From assembly GCA_016801845.1 (NCBI GenBank), contig CM028931.1:16868805-16932804 (forward strand): a DNA stretch of 64,000 bases. Reading direction: 5' to 3'. A program made the position numbers and the translations under genes. Each line of letters opens with the position of its first letter. Within the stretch, counting starts at the first letter, position 1. The notes below the pieces were generated by a model, which saw only the letters and a list, made by a program, of their open reading frames with translations, was not told where the DNA came from and ran no database searches. Shown here piece by piece: positions 36,301-46,669 of the stretch. The DNA comes from Polydactylus sextarius (Eukaryota; Chordata; Actinopteri; Polynemidae).

Positions 36301-38880
36301 CAAGCTAGTATCGGCTAGTTATAAAATAATCTAGTGTTAGCTAGTTATAATTCAAGCTAACGTTAGTTTCTTTTATGACTAGCTAATGTTAGCTAGTCAT
36401 AAACAAGCCAGCGTTAGTTGTAAAAGACACTAACATTAGCTTGCTAGTTAGTTATGAAACAAGCTAATGCTAGCTGTACTCACAGGACTCGCCGTCACCT
36501 CCTGCAGGAGGAGGTAAGCGCTGCTGTCGAAGCTGTCCGGCAGCGGTCGGTACAGTTCGCTCTCGTTCAGACGCCAGTAGGTGAGACCTGACACCAAGAC
36601 GAACCACAGCCACATTTAATACTTCATCATTTAAACTGAAACTGCCAGTGATTTGTTGTTGTTGTTGTGTTTTGTTTTGTTACCCGACGCCTCCGACATC
36701 AGACTGTCGCTCCTCCTCAGGGGAAGTGAACTGGACGCCGCTCGATGCTGAAACCCGATAAAGAGACGAGTGGATTAGAGGACAAACAACAACAAACACA
36801 AACAACAATACAGACACAACAACAGAGCCAGTACCTGGTCTTGGTCTTGTGACTCCTCTGTCTCCATCAGGTTCAGGTCCTGGTATGAACTCTGACCCGC
36901 TTTGTTCCTCTTGGGTCTGAGTCTGTTCTCTGAGCCCAGGACGTCAACGTTTGGCTGCAGAAGATCGCAAATAAAATAAAAAACGTTAAAACAGGTTTTT
37001 AAATATAGTTTAAATAAAGTGAAGTTAGAGTCCGGTACCTGGTGTTTCTCTGCTGGAGGACGAACGTGTTCATCTCCTCCACCTCCAACGTCGTCTCGTC
37101 GCAGAAGTCGGACCCGTCGTGGCGTCCGACGTCGCTGTGCTCCGTTTCCTCCTGGAAGTCGACGGTCCAGTGTTTGGCCGTCATGGTCGGACCACCGTCC
37201 TCGTCTTCGCCCGGAGACCCGGCGGTTTCCAGCCGCGCGTCCCAGGCGGACAGCGTCCCGTAGCCGCTGCTGAGCACCGTGGTGGCGCGCTCCTCCGTCG
37301 CCGGGGAGGCGGGGGGCGGGCGGCGGCGGGCGGCGTCCTGGCGGTGGAGCGGCGGCGGCGACGGGGAGCTGAAGGGTGTGAGGCCGGGAGCCGCCAGGCT
37401 CTCGCTGTCGCTGGCCACGGTTTTAGGGACCAGAGGGAAGAGGAAGTCCTTGGTGTCGGAGGAGGTTTTGATGAGCGGCGTTGGAGTGAAGTCGGCGTGA
37501 GGCTGGACGCTGATCTGACGGTTCTGGAGCTGAACCAGAGCTTTGATTTCATCCTGAATCAACTACAGGAAGACGACGACGTCACTACAGTAGATTTACA
37601 CAGTATATAGACACAGAACATAGACATAATATATATACGTCTATACAATGTAACAAAGTCAAGTTGAAGCAACAGACATATTGATAAACAGACCTATAGA
37701 TAAATGTATAGATGGATGGACGTATTGATAGTTGGACGTATTGATGGTTGGATGTATTGATAGTTGGATGTATTGATATTGACGTTGTATTGATAGTTGG
37801 ATGTATTGATAGTTGGATGTATTGATAGTTGGATGTATTGATAGTTGGACGTATTGATAGTTGGACGTATTGATAGTTGGATGTATTGATAGTCGGACGT
37901 ATTGATAGTCGGACGTATTGATAGTTGGACGTATTGATAGTCGGATGTATTGATAGTCGGACGTATTGATAGTCGGATGTATTGATAGTCGGACGTATTG
38001 ATAGTCGGACGTATTGATAGTCGGACGTATTGATAGTCGGATGTATTGATAGTTGGATGTATGTATGTTATATGTTTATAGACCGTGGAGCCGTGTTATG
38101 TGACAGAGCTGGTCATAAATGAGGTCATGTGACCGACCTGTATTTGGCACTGGTACTGTTCCTGCTGAGCCAGGATCTGTTCTTGATATTGTTTCTCTAC
38201 CAGTTGAAACAGATGAAGCCATCGGCCCTGAAGCACAAACAACAACAACAACAACAACCATGAGGTTTTATCACAAATATGAAGAAGAAACACACAGAGT
38301 CAGTAAAGAGCGAGACTGGAACCACCAGACTGGAACAAATCCAGTCCAACAGATTCAGACCAAACACGACGACTCGTGTCCTGAAAAACTGAGACAAATC
38401 GATGAGAATGAAACTGAGCGAGTTTGACTTTATACAAACACACGACTGTTAACGTGAAGTTATCACTGAATTAATCTGCTGCAGAACAACATGAAATGTT
38501 GTGTCTGTGACTAAATTAATCAATGAATTAAATACAGAAAAATAGAATTAGAAAGTAAAAATAATACGAAAATCAATAAATACAAAATATAAAATCAAGT
38601 GACAAAAAATGAGGATGTAAAAATAAACTAAACTAATAAATAATAAGAGAAATAAACATAAATAATAAAGTAAAAAATAAATAAGATATAAATGAAGATA
38701 TAAAATTAACAAACTAAAAAATATAAAATCATTTATGTTATTTATTACAAATTAGAATAAATCAAGATAATTAAACACAAACTCCATCATTTGATCAACA
38801 ATAATTTAATTCTGTTACACAAATAGAAATATATTCTCTTCTATTTTACTAGAACTGACAATTTAACAGTCAGAGAAGAC

Positions 38881-38925
<45 letters not shown>

Positions 38926-39038
38926 GTCCTCAGGTGTGTGAACTGATGAACTCTGCAGTGAAGAGGCTGCGACTCTCAGTTGTCTGTTCGCTACAAATCA
39001 CATCATGTCTGAGAAGATCAGCTGCAGCGTGGAGCTGA

Positions 39039-39085
<47 letters not shown>

Positions 39086-39244
39086 AGTGTGTGTGAGAGA
39101 GTGTGTGTGTGTGTCTTGCTGTCAGGTGTGATCTACACTCAACGCAGCAGTATCAGCCCAGAGACGAGGTCGCCAGCTGCCGCGGCGTCGGACAGAGAAA
39201 CAACAATCCCCAACTTCAGTTCCAGCGTCATCATCACTCTCGTT

Positions 39245-39280
<36 letters not shown>

Positions 39281-40959
39281 TCCCCCACCTCACAGTCCTT
39301 CCAGATCTCGGGGTCCGTCTCCCCGCTGCTCTGGATCTCCTGCACCAACGCTCTCAGCGTCTCCAGGGAGCTGGGGTTGATGAACGGGAGGTTCTGGTTC
39401 TTCTCTCGGTCGAACGCTTCGTCAGAGCTCAGACACAAACTCCTGTCGTTAAAACACACACACACGCGGTACTGAAGCTGTGTGATATATGACAACAGAC
39501 ACACACACACACGTGGTTCAAGGACACAGCTGCACAGACGAGGAGACGCTGTGAGTTTAGACTCGACGTGGATTCGATGGTTGATGGTTAAATTAGCGTC
39601 CGACTGTTTTAACAAGCAAATTCATCAGTTGTTTCTATGTTACTATGGCAACGCTTCGTCAGCAAGATGCTGACGACGTAGAACAAGAAGAGAACCAACG
39701 ACAAGGCTTGGTGGAGGTCACGTGACCGATCGCTGGAGGAAGAAGAAGAAGAAGAACAACAGGTGTTTGGAAGCTGGAGGCTAACGTTAGCTTAGCGCTA
39801 ATGGAGAAAATAGCACAAGTAGCGTGGTTAACAGTCTGAGAGCTGAGTTAGCTAATGTAACCAGATTAGCTAATATAGCCAGGTTATCTAATGTAGCAAA
39901 GTTAGCCAATGTGGGAAAGTTAGCTTATATACAGTTAGTTTATGTAGTCAAGTTGGCTAATGTCACTAACTTAGTTAATGTAGCTAAGTTAGCAACTGTA
40001 GATAAGTTAGCTGATATTGTCAAGTTAGCTAATGTAGCAGTTAGCTAAATAGTGGCCAAGTGGTCAAAAGTCTAGCCAAATTGGCAGATTGGCAAAGTTA
40101 GCTAACACGGTCAAATTAGTTAATATAGCCAAGTTAGCTAATGTAGGAAAGTTAGTTAATGTCACTAGCTAGTTAGCTAATTAGTGACTAAATGTTTTCT
40201 AAAAATGTTACAACACAACGTTGGCGCTAAGCTAACTCCATTGGCCCTAAGCTAACTCTGTTAGTTAGCACTAAGCTAACTCTGTTAGTTAGTGCTAAGC
40301 TAACTCAGTTGACAAGAGCCAAGTGGTCAAAAGTCTAGCAGCCAAATTAGATGATGTAGCAAAGTTTGCTAACATGGTCAAGTTAGCTAATATGGCTAAT
40401 GTAGCAGTTAGCTAATTAGTGAAGAAGTGACAGCAGAGGATGAAGGTTGCTACAGTGAAGGAGGCTAACGTTAGCTTAGCGCCAACAGAGGAACTTTCCA
40501 CTGAAGCTTCAAAGAACAGAAGGTTTTTCTGTTTGTTACTTTGGTTTAAAATTAGTTTAAAACGTCAAAACAGTCGTAGATAAGTTTGAATATGTTTGAT
40601 TAACCGACGACAGTTTGAACAGGTCGTGTGTTGTTTTTTTATCCATCGTTTCCTCCAACGATGACGTGTTATCGTTTGATTACCGACCTGATCTTGTTGC
40701 ATGCTGGTGTGATGTCCACGGGCCTGTTCTCCACGGCGCCTCCCGTCGTCTGGGACGCCGCGTGTCTGTCCTCGGAGACGACCAACCCCGAGGCCGACGT
40801 CCCCTCGGAGGACACCAGCGACGCCTCGCTCTCCTTCCCTCCGTCCCCGTCGGCGCTGACATGACAGTGGCTCAGAGCCCCCGAGCTGGACACGTCCTCG
40901 GAGATACTGTCATCTGTGGACATGTTTACGGGCCCATGTGGAGGGAGGAAGTCTGACAG

Positions 40960-41003
<44 letters not shown>

Positions 41004-41563
41004 ATTCATTACTCATCCTGCTCTAAAATCTTGTGATAAATTAAGTTTAAGTGGAAGTTACAGTTGCTGCTGCGACCTGGTGTAAAACACAAATTATCCT
41101 GCAAAATATCAAAAATAAAATCAAAAAATAATACTGAATAACAAGACAATTTGCAAAATAACCAAGAAATGTTGCAAAAAAGGTGCAAATTACCTAAGAA
41201 ATGATGGAAAATGAACAAAAAAGATGCAAAAAGGTGTAAAATGACCAAAAATGTTGCAAAAAGACCAAAACATGATGCAAAAATAACCAACAAATTATGC
41301 AAAATAAGCAAAACAATTATGCTAAAAGATGAAAAATAACCAAATGTTTATACAAAAAGGTTGAAAGTTGAGGATTTTAACTGTTGAAAACAACAACAAA
41401 CATGTTGATCCATTCAGAAATAATCATTATTTATAATCATATATAAAAATAATCACTTCACGTGATTTAACGTGTTAATCTGTTTCATTTTCACAATAAA
41501 ACTCTTATGTTAAAGTCAATGACACATTAGCATCCAGCTGTGTTACTGCTACAACCAGTGTTT

Positions 41564-41606
<43 letters not shown>

Positions 41607-42096
41607 AAATAACACAGATTATCCGTCTCAGGTTGGATTGAATTGCTAATTTAACAACAATAATAATAGAAACCAGCAGAGCTCAGGTAGTTAGCATTTA
41701 GCTCTGCAGCGGTTTTTTTTCCCTCATTGATTCAAACACAACCAGACACTATAGCCGCTGCAGCCGCGGTGTCCGCCGCCGGACAGGAGACGCTACTGAC
41801 GGTTAAAGTTCCCTGTCAACTCCGCGGGATGGTTATATAGGGAGTTAGTTAGCTAACTAGCCAGCTAGCTAGCTAGTTAGCTAACCTGACAGCTACAACT
41901 GGTTCTAACGGTTAGCTCGCTAGCTAAGTTGAGCTAAGTTGGTTGTAGCTGTGATTTGTAGTCAGAGCGCGAGCGGCGCGCGTGAAACTATGACACGAAA
42001 CTGATAAAATAAAAATAGAGAGACACCGCGTGACTCCGTTAAAAAGCGGTGTTTCAAAAACACTCACCCGTTGGTTTGTATCATTATTTCATCCAT
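26343..42096 (-). CDS. mphosph9: M-phase phosphoprotein 9 (mphosph9)
   Basis: At least 23 coding exons give about 1,200 residues, close to the human protein. MPHOSPH9 is an M-phase-phosphorylated coiled-coil protein of the distal centriole that holds the CP110-CEP97 cap and restrains ciliogenesis. The exon with MSTDDSISEDVSS is 40688-40959 (ATG 40923). Conserved blocks follow: DPEIWKDCE joined to GRWLHLFQLVEKQYQEQ, a helical LRQNLREKHSRH region, LEEALSEANARIQDLEA, VKQLEHENQ, AALTPMMRALIELEETRATE and the C-terminal AEKLFDELTQEKLQ...LNRELGSIRMTLKRFHVLRSSANI. A small upstream exon (42068-42096, MDEIMIQTNG) has a good donor but does not join 40688-40959 in phase, so an intermediate exon may be missing or the start is at 40923. 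A second phase conflict lies between 37039-37562 and 36835-36954. Confidence 0.88.
26460..26785. repeat. mphosph9 last intron with TTAGCTAACTT words
   Basis: Intron between exons 26786-26854 and 26343-26444, carrying AGTTAGCTAACTT-type elements from about 26500 to 26715. Confidence 0.5.
27335..27910. repeat. 15-bp minisatellite GAGTTAGCATCATGG
   Basis: About 37 copies with CATCATG / CATTATG / CATCGTG variants, in the mphosph9 intron between exons 27918-28000 and 27111-27322. As 15 is a multiple of three, both strands stay open (minus: five-residue cycles with N, S, H, D, A), giving false proteins that run into the adjacent exon in the wrong frame. Confidence 0.92.
28395..29275. repeat. 30-bp minisatellite built from two 15-bp half-units
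   Basis: About 29 copies alternating AGCATCACGAGCGAT with AGCATCATGAGGGTT, related to the 15-bp array 0.5 kb away. Lies in the mphosph9 intron between exons 29292-29570 and 28082-28202. Confidence 0.9.
29930..30300. repeat. Degenerate GAGTTAGCATCGTG elements
   Basis: Irregular copies of the 15-bp family in the mphosph9 intron between exons 30381-30530 and 29715-29890. Confidence 0.65.
30780..31180. repeat. TTAGCTAACATAGCCAA degenerate array
   Basis: mphosph9 intron filled with 17-18 bp units of the form AATTTAGCTAATGTAGCCAA. The same family occurs at 39820-40430, 58620-59390 and 60020-60220. Confidence 0.65.
31440..32835. repeat. 16-bp minisatellite GATGCTAAGTGTTAGC
   Basis: About 85 copies filling the mphosph9 intron between exons 33005-33220 and 31351-31398. 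Each unit contains the palindrome GCTAA-GTG-TTAGC. Variants change GTTAGC to GTTAGA, GTAAGC or GTTATT. It is the largest array in the window. Confidence 0.95.
33241..33990. repeat. AT-rich mphosph9 intron with (TA)n
   Basis: (TA)n at about 33289-33327 followed by A/T-rich sequence of low complexity. No gene seen. Confidence 0.7.
34742..35584. other. mphosph9 intron with non-simple, repeat-like insert
   Basis: Unlike the other introns this one has mixed composition and none of the GCTAA elements. It includes GAGGTTCTCTCGTCGCTTAG, GTGACTGCGCAGTAG and CCCATTCATTCTCTATAAAA. It may be a copy of an old dispersed element, but I see no terminal repeats or transposase. Confidence 0.3.
35780..36483. 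repeat. Array of AGCTAGTTATAAAACAAGC units
   Basis: Roughly 30-bp units TATTGGCTAGTTATAAAACA in both orientations (around 36090-36130 the orientation flips), filling an mphosph9 intron. Confidence 0.7.
37690..38075. repeat. 16-bp minisatellite GTATTGATAGTTGGAT
   Basis: About 21 copies with T/C variation (GTTGGAC, GTCGGAC, GTCGGAT) in the mphosph9 intron between exons 38138-38227 and 37039-37562. It shares the 16-bp period but not the sequence of the GCTAA array. Confidence 0.92.
38450..39288. repeat. mphosph9 intron: A-rich sequence plus (GT)n and (CA)n
   Basis: AT-rich sequence at 38500-38860, (GT)n at about 38882-38924 and 39040-39081, (CA)n at about 39247-39278. On the sense strand the last is a (GT)n run about ten bases after the donor of exon 39289-39442. 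Confidence 0.85.
39480..40687. repeat. mphosph9 intron with AAGTTAGCTAATGTAGCC array
   Basis: From about 39840 to 40430, 17-18 bp units of AGTTAGCTAATGTAGCCA repeat loosely, interrupted by CTAAGCTAACTCTGTTAGTT. No exon seen. Confidence 0.65.
40960..42067. repeat. mphosph9 first intron: (CA)n, A-rich repeat, (GT)n
   Basis: (CA)n at 40962-41000 adjoining the exon acceptor; A-rich GATGCAAAAAGG repeat at 41110-41350; (GT)n at about 41569-41605; TAGCTAGCTAGCTAGTTAGC words at 41840-41890; then CpG-containing sequence towards the promoter. Confidence 0.75.
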
Positions 42097-42290
42097 ATTT
42101 CTCTTGTGGACTAGTGGACTAGTTGGCTAGCTGGCTGCTGGTTGGCTACTGCACTGCAGAGACCGCAGGCTGCTGTAACGTTCACAGCACGCGGCGCTAT
42201 TGGTCAGCGTTTTATTAAAATGCAGGGCGTTGATTGGCTCGTCGCGTTCGGGCTGCGTTTCTATTGGCTGGTAGAGGAGAAGGAGGCGTG
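42097..42290 (-). promoter_or_regulatory. mphosph9: mphosph9 promoter with three regularly spaced CCAAT boxes
   Basis: Three CCAAT boxes read on the minus strand, in the gene's direction, at 42267-42263, 42237-42233 and 42203-42199. All have NF-Y-like flanks (AGCCAAT, ACCAAT). Spacing is 30 and 34 bp, about three helical turns. No TATA box is seen. Multiple phased CCAAT boxes are typical of G2/M genes. A CHR-like TTTGAA lies downstream in intron 1 near 42055. Confidence 0.6.
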
Positions 42291-42354
42291 GCCTTCGTGT
42301 TGGGACAAAAAGTGACAGAAGAGCAAAGAGACGCGGGTTCGAGTCCAACATGAC

Positions 42355-43250
42355 CAGTAAATAAAATAAAATAAAATAAAATAAAATAAAATAAAATAAA
42401 AATAAATAAAAATTAACAATATAAAATAGAATAAATTAAATAAAAATTAACAAAATAAAATAAAAAATTAACAAAATATAATATAAAATAAAATAAATTA
42501 AATAAAAATTAACAAAATAAAATAAAATAAACAAATAAATAAAATAAAATAAAATAAATAAAAATAAATAAAAATTAACAATATAAAATAAAATATTAAA
42601 TAAAATTAACAAAATAAAATATAATATAAAATAAAAATCAACAAAATAAAATAGAATAAAATAAATAAAAATTAACAATAAAAATAAAAATAAATAAAAA
42701 TTAACAATATAAAATAAAATGAAAATTAACAAAATATAATATAAAATAAAATAAATAAAAATTAACAAAATAAAATATAATATAAATTAAATTAAATAAA
42801 TAAAAATTAAAAAATAAAATAGAATATAAAATAAAATAAAAATTAACAAAATAAAATAAAAAAATTACAAAATGAAATAAAATAAATGAAAATTAACGAA
42901 ATAAAAAATTACAAAATAAAATAAAAATAAATCAAAAATAAAATAGAAATTAACAAAATAAAATAAAAAATAAATTAAAAATAAAATAAAAATACAAAAT
43001 GAAATAAAAAAAATCTAAATATAAAATATACATAATAAATCTATATATATATATATAAATTTAAAATAAAATACAAATTAAAAAATAAAATGAAAATAAA
43101 ATAAAGTAAAATTATAAAATAAAAATTAAAGAAATAAAATAAAACATAGATAATTAATAAAAATAAAAAAGTAAATTTTAAATAAATTAAAAAAATAGAT
43201 AAATAAAATAAAATATTTAATGACTAAAAACTCCACAAAAACTATAGATT
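42355..43250. repeat. AAATAAAAT low-complexity array
   Basis: Nearly 900 bp of AAAATAAAATAAA with AATTAACAAAAT interspersed, between the mphosph9 promoter and the cdk2ap1 3' end. Human MTRFR lies at this position, but nothing like a release-factor GGQ gene is readable here. Confidence 0.85.
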
Positions 43251-43472
43251 AAATCTAAATAAGAAAAGATGAAATGAGACAAAAACCAAACTAAAGCTGA
43301 TGCAAAAAGACCAAAACAGACACAAAACAACCTAATAAAACTAAAACACGACCAAATACAACAGAAATCAACTAAAAGAAACAAAAAGAGAAAAGAATAA
43401 AACCATCAGAAAGTTGTTGACATGTTGATCAAACACAAATAAACGACGATGACGACGTTATTGAAAATACAA

Positions 43473-43924
43473 TTTATTACACTGAGTAATAAATACATAC
43501 AAAGATGCAGGTAACAGCATTTTCCTTTTGTTTTTTATTTTAATACCAAAACCGACTTGAACAGGAACGAAGCGACTGGTTTGGCAGCGACTCCGTCTCA
43601 CGTCGAGTCCGTGTGCGTCGTCGTCGTCATGCAGGCGTCTAACTCCACCCCGCCGGGAACATGCACAAACCTCCGCCGTGACACGGCCAGTCCACACGAC
43701 GCGTCCCCGACGCCGTGAAGGAGAAAAGAAAACACGTGATTGAAACTTCTTTTGTTTTGTTTGTTTGTTTGCTTTTCCATCCTCCTTTAAAAAAAAAAGA
43801 AAAAAAGAAAAAACCATGCAGGTCGGTTGTTTGTTTGTTTGTTAAACGGGGACGCTGGTCGTCGTCATGGTGATGGTGATGTCGCGGCGTTGTTCCGGTC
43901 GGAGCGAGGAATGCGCGTCGGCGG
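43473..43924 (-). other. cdk2ap1: cdk2ap1 3' UTR and poly(A) signal
   Basis: The minus strand carries AATAAA at 43478-43473 (GTGTAATAAATTG), about 450 bp after the stop codon. The intervening sequence has moderate composition, unlike the AAATAAAAT array immediately downstream, which fits a transcribed UTR. Confidence 0.55.
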
Positions 43925-45493
43925 TTAAGACCTGGCGTTTCTCTCCGTCTCGGCCAAACACTCGCGGACCAGACCTCTGGCGTGGATGATCCCTGTCGCC
44001 ACGACAACGAGAAACGAGTTAACGAACGTTACGTCAAACCTGCGGACGTCGGGACAGAGCCGAGGCCGAGCGGCCGTTACCTCTCTTCAGCCGCTCCATG
44101 GCCGTCTTGCTGCCGGCGTACGTGGGTCTGATCTCTTTGCCGAGCTCCTCGATGATCGCCAGCAGCTCCGCGTATTTGTTCTGAGGCACTTGGCTGCCGC
44201 TGGAGCCCTGGACCACATGTTCAACCAAACACATTAATTCAACGTCAGTCTGTTCACGTTGACGTGATTTAACTAGAAGAATCACGTCCACAAATGTGAC
44301 TGTTTTTTTTGTATCTGAAAGTTATTTTATGAATCGTTTAAATAAGATTAGTAACAACAGTTTTACAGTTGGAAATGAGTAAAAACTCCACAAAAATGAT
44401 TAATAAAGATGAAATTCAAATGGGAAGCGATGGAATGGGACAATAAATGATTAAAAACGATGCAAAATGACTAAAAAAATATGCAAAATTACTAAAAAAA
44501 ATTATGTCAAAAGTTGCAAAATGACTAAAAAAGTTACAAAATGATTTAAAAATTATGCAAAAAGAATAAAAACTGATGCAAAATGATTAAAAATTATGCA
44601 AAAAGTTGCCAAATAACCAAAAAAATTATGCAAAATGATTAAAAAATGTTGCAAAAAAGAATAAAATCTGATGCAAAATAACTTAAAATGATGTAAAAAG
44701 TTGCAAAATGACTCAAAAAGTTGCAAAATGATTAAAAAATTATGCAAAAAGAATAAAAACTGATGCAAAATGATTAAAAATTATGCAAAAAGTTGCCAAA
44801 TAACCAAAAAAATATGCAAAAATTAAAAAATGTTGCAAAAAGAATAAAATGATGCAAAATAACTTAAAATGATGACTCAAAAAGTGATGCAAAATGATTT
44901 TGCCAAATAACCAAAAAAATATGCAAAATGACTCAAAAAAGTTGCAAAATGATTTAAAATATAAGCAGAAAGTTGCAAAAATGATGGAAAATGGGTAAAA
45001 TTGACACATGATAAAGTCGTCAGACTGAAACATTTAACTTTCAGTTCAGGTCAGAGACGTGTGTCACCTGAGAGAAGCCCAGAGACGGAGGTCCATAGTC
45101 GCTCAGTAACGGTCGGTACGACTGCAACGACGACAAGTTGGCTGACGGAGACTGGAGGTTCCCCACTGGTCACATGATCAAACAGGAAATAAAAGATCAC
45201 GTCAGTTAAACTACGGTCGTTCAGGTTCATGTACTAGTGATAATAATAGTTATAGTGTCATAATATCAATACCAACGCTACCAGTAATAACAGTAGAATT
45301 CATTTAAAAACATAAATACATAAAATAAAAATAATAATGGAGTTTTAACATCAATAATAATAATAACAACAATATTTACTGATCTGTTAGTATTAATAAA
45401 AATAATAACAGTAGAAACAAAACAAAAATAATATCAGAAAAAAAAAAGCAGCAGCAACATTAGTAACTATATAAATAATAATTAGCAGCAGCT

Positions 45494-45529
<36 letters not shown>

Positions 45530-46525
45530 TGGCATTAAAAATGATAAAAATAAAATAATAACAGTAGCAGTAAAAAAAATAAAATAAACAATAATAGTAG
45601 CAGTGTATTAATAAAAACAATAACAACAGAAGCAGTAAAATAAAATAAAATAAAATAATAATAATAATATTTTTCTGGACTGTTTACATTAATAAAAATA
45701 ATAATAGCAGAAGAAAAAATAAAATAAAATAAATAATAACAGTAACAGTGTTAGAATCAGTAATAATAATAATAAAAGTAAAAAAATAAACAATAATAGT
45801 AGCGGTGTGTTAATAATAATAACAATAAATAAACAAAATAAAATAAATAACAACAGCAGCGTCACTACTGTAGCATTAGCATCATTAGCATCGTTAGCCT
45901 CGTTAGCTCCTTCCATCCTGCTCTTTGTGTCTCCTGCAGTTCTCGTCCTCCGCCACCAGGTGTCCTCGAAGTGTCGCGAGAGTCTCCGAGACCCGGATCG
46001 ATCGTGTGTTCGGTGGGAGCATCATGGAGGAAACGGAACGAGGCTCGACGAGACACAACCGATACATTAGTGTCACCGCGTAACGGCGGCGGCTCCGGCG
46101 GGGACCGGGGACGCCGTCGACGGCGGAGAAACGCGCTTTTTAAGTCGCCGCCTTCGTTTACGTTTCCGTTTCTAAACATTAATATTTCCCGCGTCGCTCC
46201 GCCGCCATATATCCCCGCGCGGCGCCGTTTCTTTCTTTCTTTCTGGAGGTTTTTTTTTTTTTTTTTTCCTTTTTTTCCCTCCTACATTAGTAATAATGGC
46301 GGATATGAATTAGCCTCCTAGCTCCGTGGACGTGACCCTCTCTACATCTACAACTGGACAAAAAAAACTACACACGGTCTCTCGTCCAGGTAGAGCCCGG
46401 CGGTAACGCTCGGTTTAACCGACACATTCCCGGCTTTTGTCGGTCGTTTTGTTCTTACCCTGGTTCCCTGAAGTTCCCGGAATGTGTTGATGGACGTTGG
46501 GTTTGTAAGACATTCCCAGAGACAT
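43925..46525 (-). CDS. cdk2ap1: Cyclin-dependent kinase 2-associated protein 1 (DOC-1)
   Basis: Four exons, all phases consistent: 46459-46525, 45068-45165, 44081-44207, 43925-43992. They encode 119 residues (human 115). The start MSLGMSYKPN has two in-frame ATGs; the second (46513) matches the usual family start. Diagnostic stretches are YRPLLSDYGPPSLGFSQ, the core KYAELLAIIEELGKEIRPTYAG and the C terminus HARGLVRECLAETERNARS, which holds the TER motif implicated in CDK2 binding. The protein is a nuclear growth regulator that binds CDK2 and DNA polymerase alpha and is a small subunit of the NuRD complex. The helical core is close to invariant here, so the gene looks functional. Confidence 0.96.
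44280..45067. repeat. A-rich repeat TTGCAAAATGATTAAAAA in a cdk2ap1 intron
   Basis: Irregular repeats of AAAGTTGCAAAATGACTAAA and ATGCAAAAAGAATAAAA from about 44440 to 44990. Noncoding. Confidence 0.7.
45230..45880. repeat. (AAT)n-rich low-complexity stretch in cdk2ap1 intron 1
   Basis: Interrupted AATAATAATAA sequence with AGTAGCAGT words; the purest part is about 45498-45530. Confidence 0.75.
45900..46240. promoter_or_regulatory. CpG-rich block in cdk2ap1 intron 1
   Basis: Dense CpG sequence between exons 1 and 2, including TCGCGAGA, a GCCGCCATAT YY1-like site and many CGG/CCG triplets. Both strands are open for about 100 codons, but the translations are arginine-rich, resemble no family I recognise and run into homopolymers. 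Best read as a regulatory CpG island or alternative first exon. Confidence 0.4.
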
Positions 46526-46559
46526 TTTAACCAAAGAAATAAAAATGACCCGAAATTCA

Positions 46560-46640
46560 CTGAAGCGTCTTGTCTTCTTCACTTTTTGTTTACAACAGCG
46601 GCGCCGGCAAATATGGCCGTCACTTTATATTGACACCCAC
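46560..46640 (-). promoter_or_regulatory. cdk2ap1: Candidate cdk2ap1 core promoter
   Basis: About 100 bp upstream of the first ATG the minus strand reads AATATAAAG (TATA-like, 46631-46623), followed by a GGCCATATTTG YY1/CArG-like site and the GC-rich GCCGGCGCCGC. Spacing allows a short leader of about 70 nt. A second CpG-rich block at 45930-46230 lies in intron 1 and could be an alternative promoter. Confidence 0.35.
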
Positions 46641-46669
46641 CGTGCTTTTTGTTACACTGCAACTAAATA

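Larger units (their letters stand above)
33005..40959 (-). other. mphosph9: mphosph9 exons, 5' half
   Basis: Exons: 40688-40952 or -40959, 39289-39442, 38138-38227, 37039-37562, 36835-36954, 36684-36747, 36484-36587, 35585-35701, 34374-34741, 34150-34299, 33992-34079, 33005-33220. The 524-bp exon has a strong donor (CACCAG|GTACCG) that leaves phase 2, but the next exon is open in phase 0. A phase-0 donor at 37083 (GAG|GTGGAG) or an acceptor inside 36835-36954 would resolve it. All other joins keep frame. The 34374-34741 exon is low complexity, with HHHHH, alanine runs and serine-rich sequence. Exons 34150-33005 encode coiled coil rich in E, K, Q and L. Confidence 0.8.

Noticed and set aside
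42436..42768. Hydrophobic F/I/L/Y-rich minus-strand frame
   Set aside because: Reading of TTTTATTTTATT low-complexity DNA; no start context and extreme composition.
45865..46321. Open frames of about 100 codons on both strands in the cdk2ap1 intron CpG block
   Set aside because: Arginine- and proline-rich from CpG content, ending in homopolymer; no splice partner or recognisable domain.
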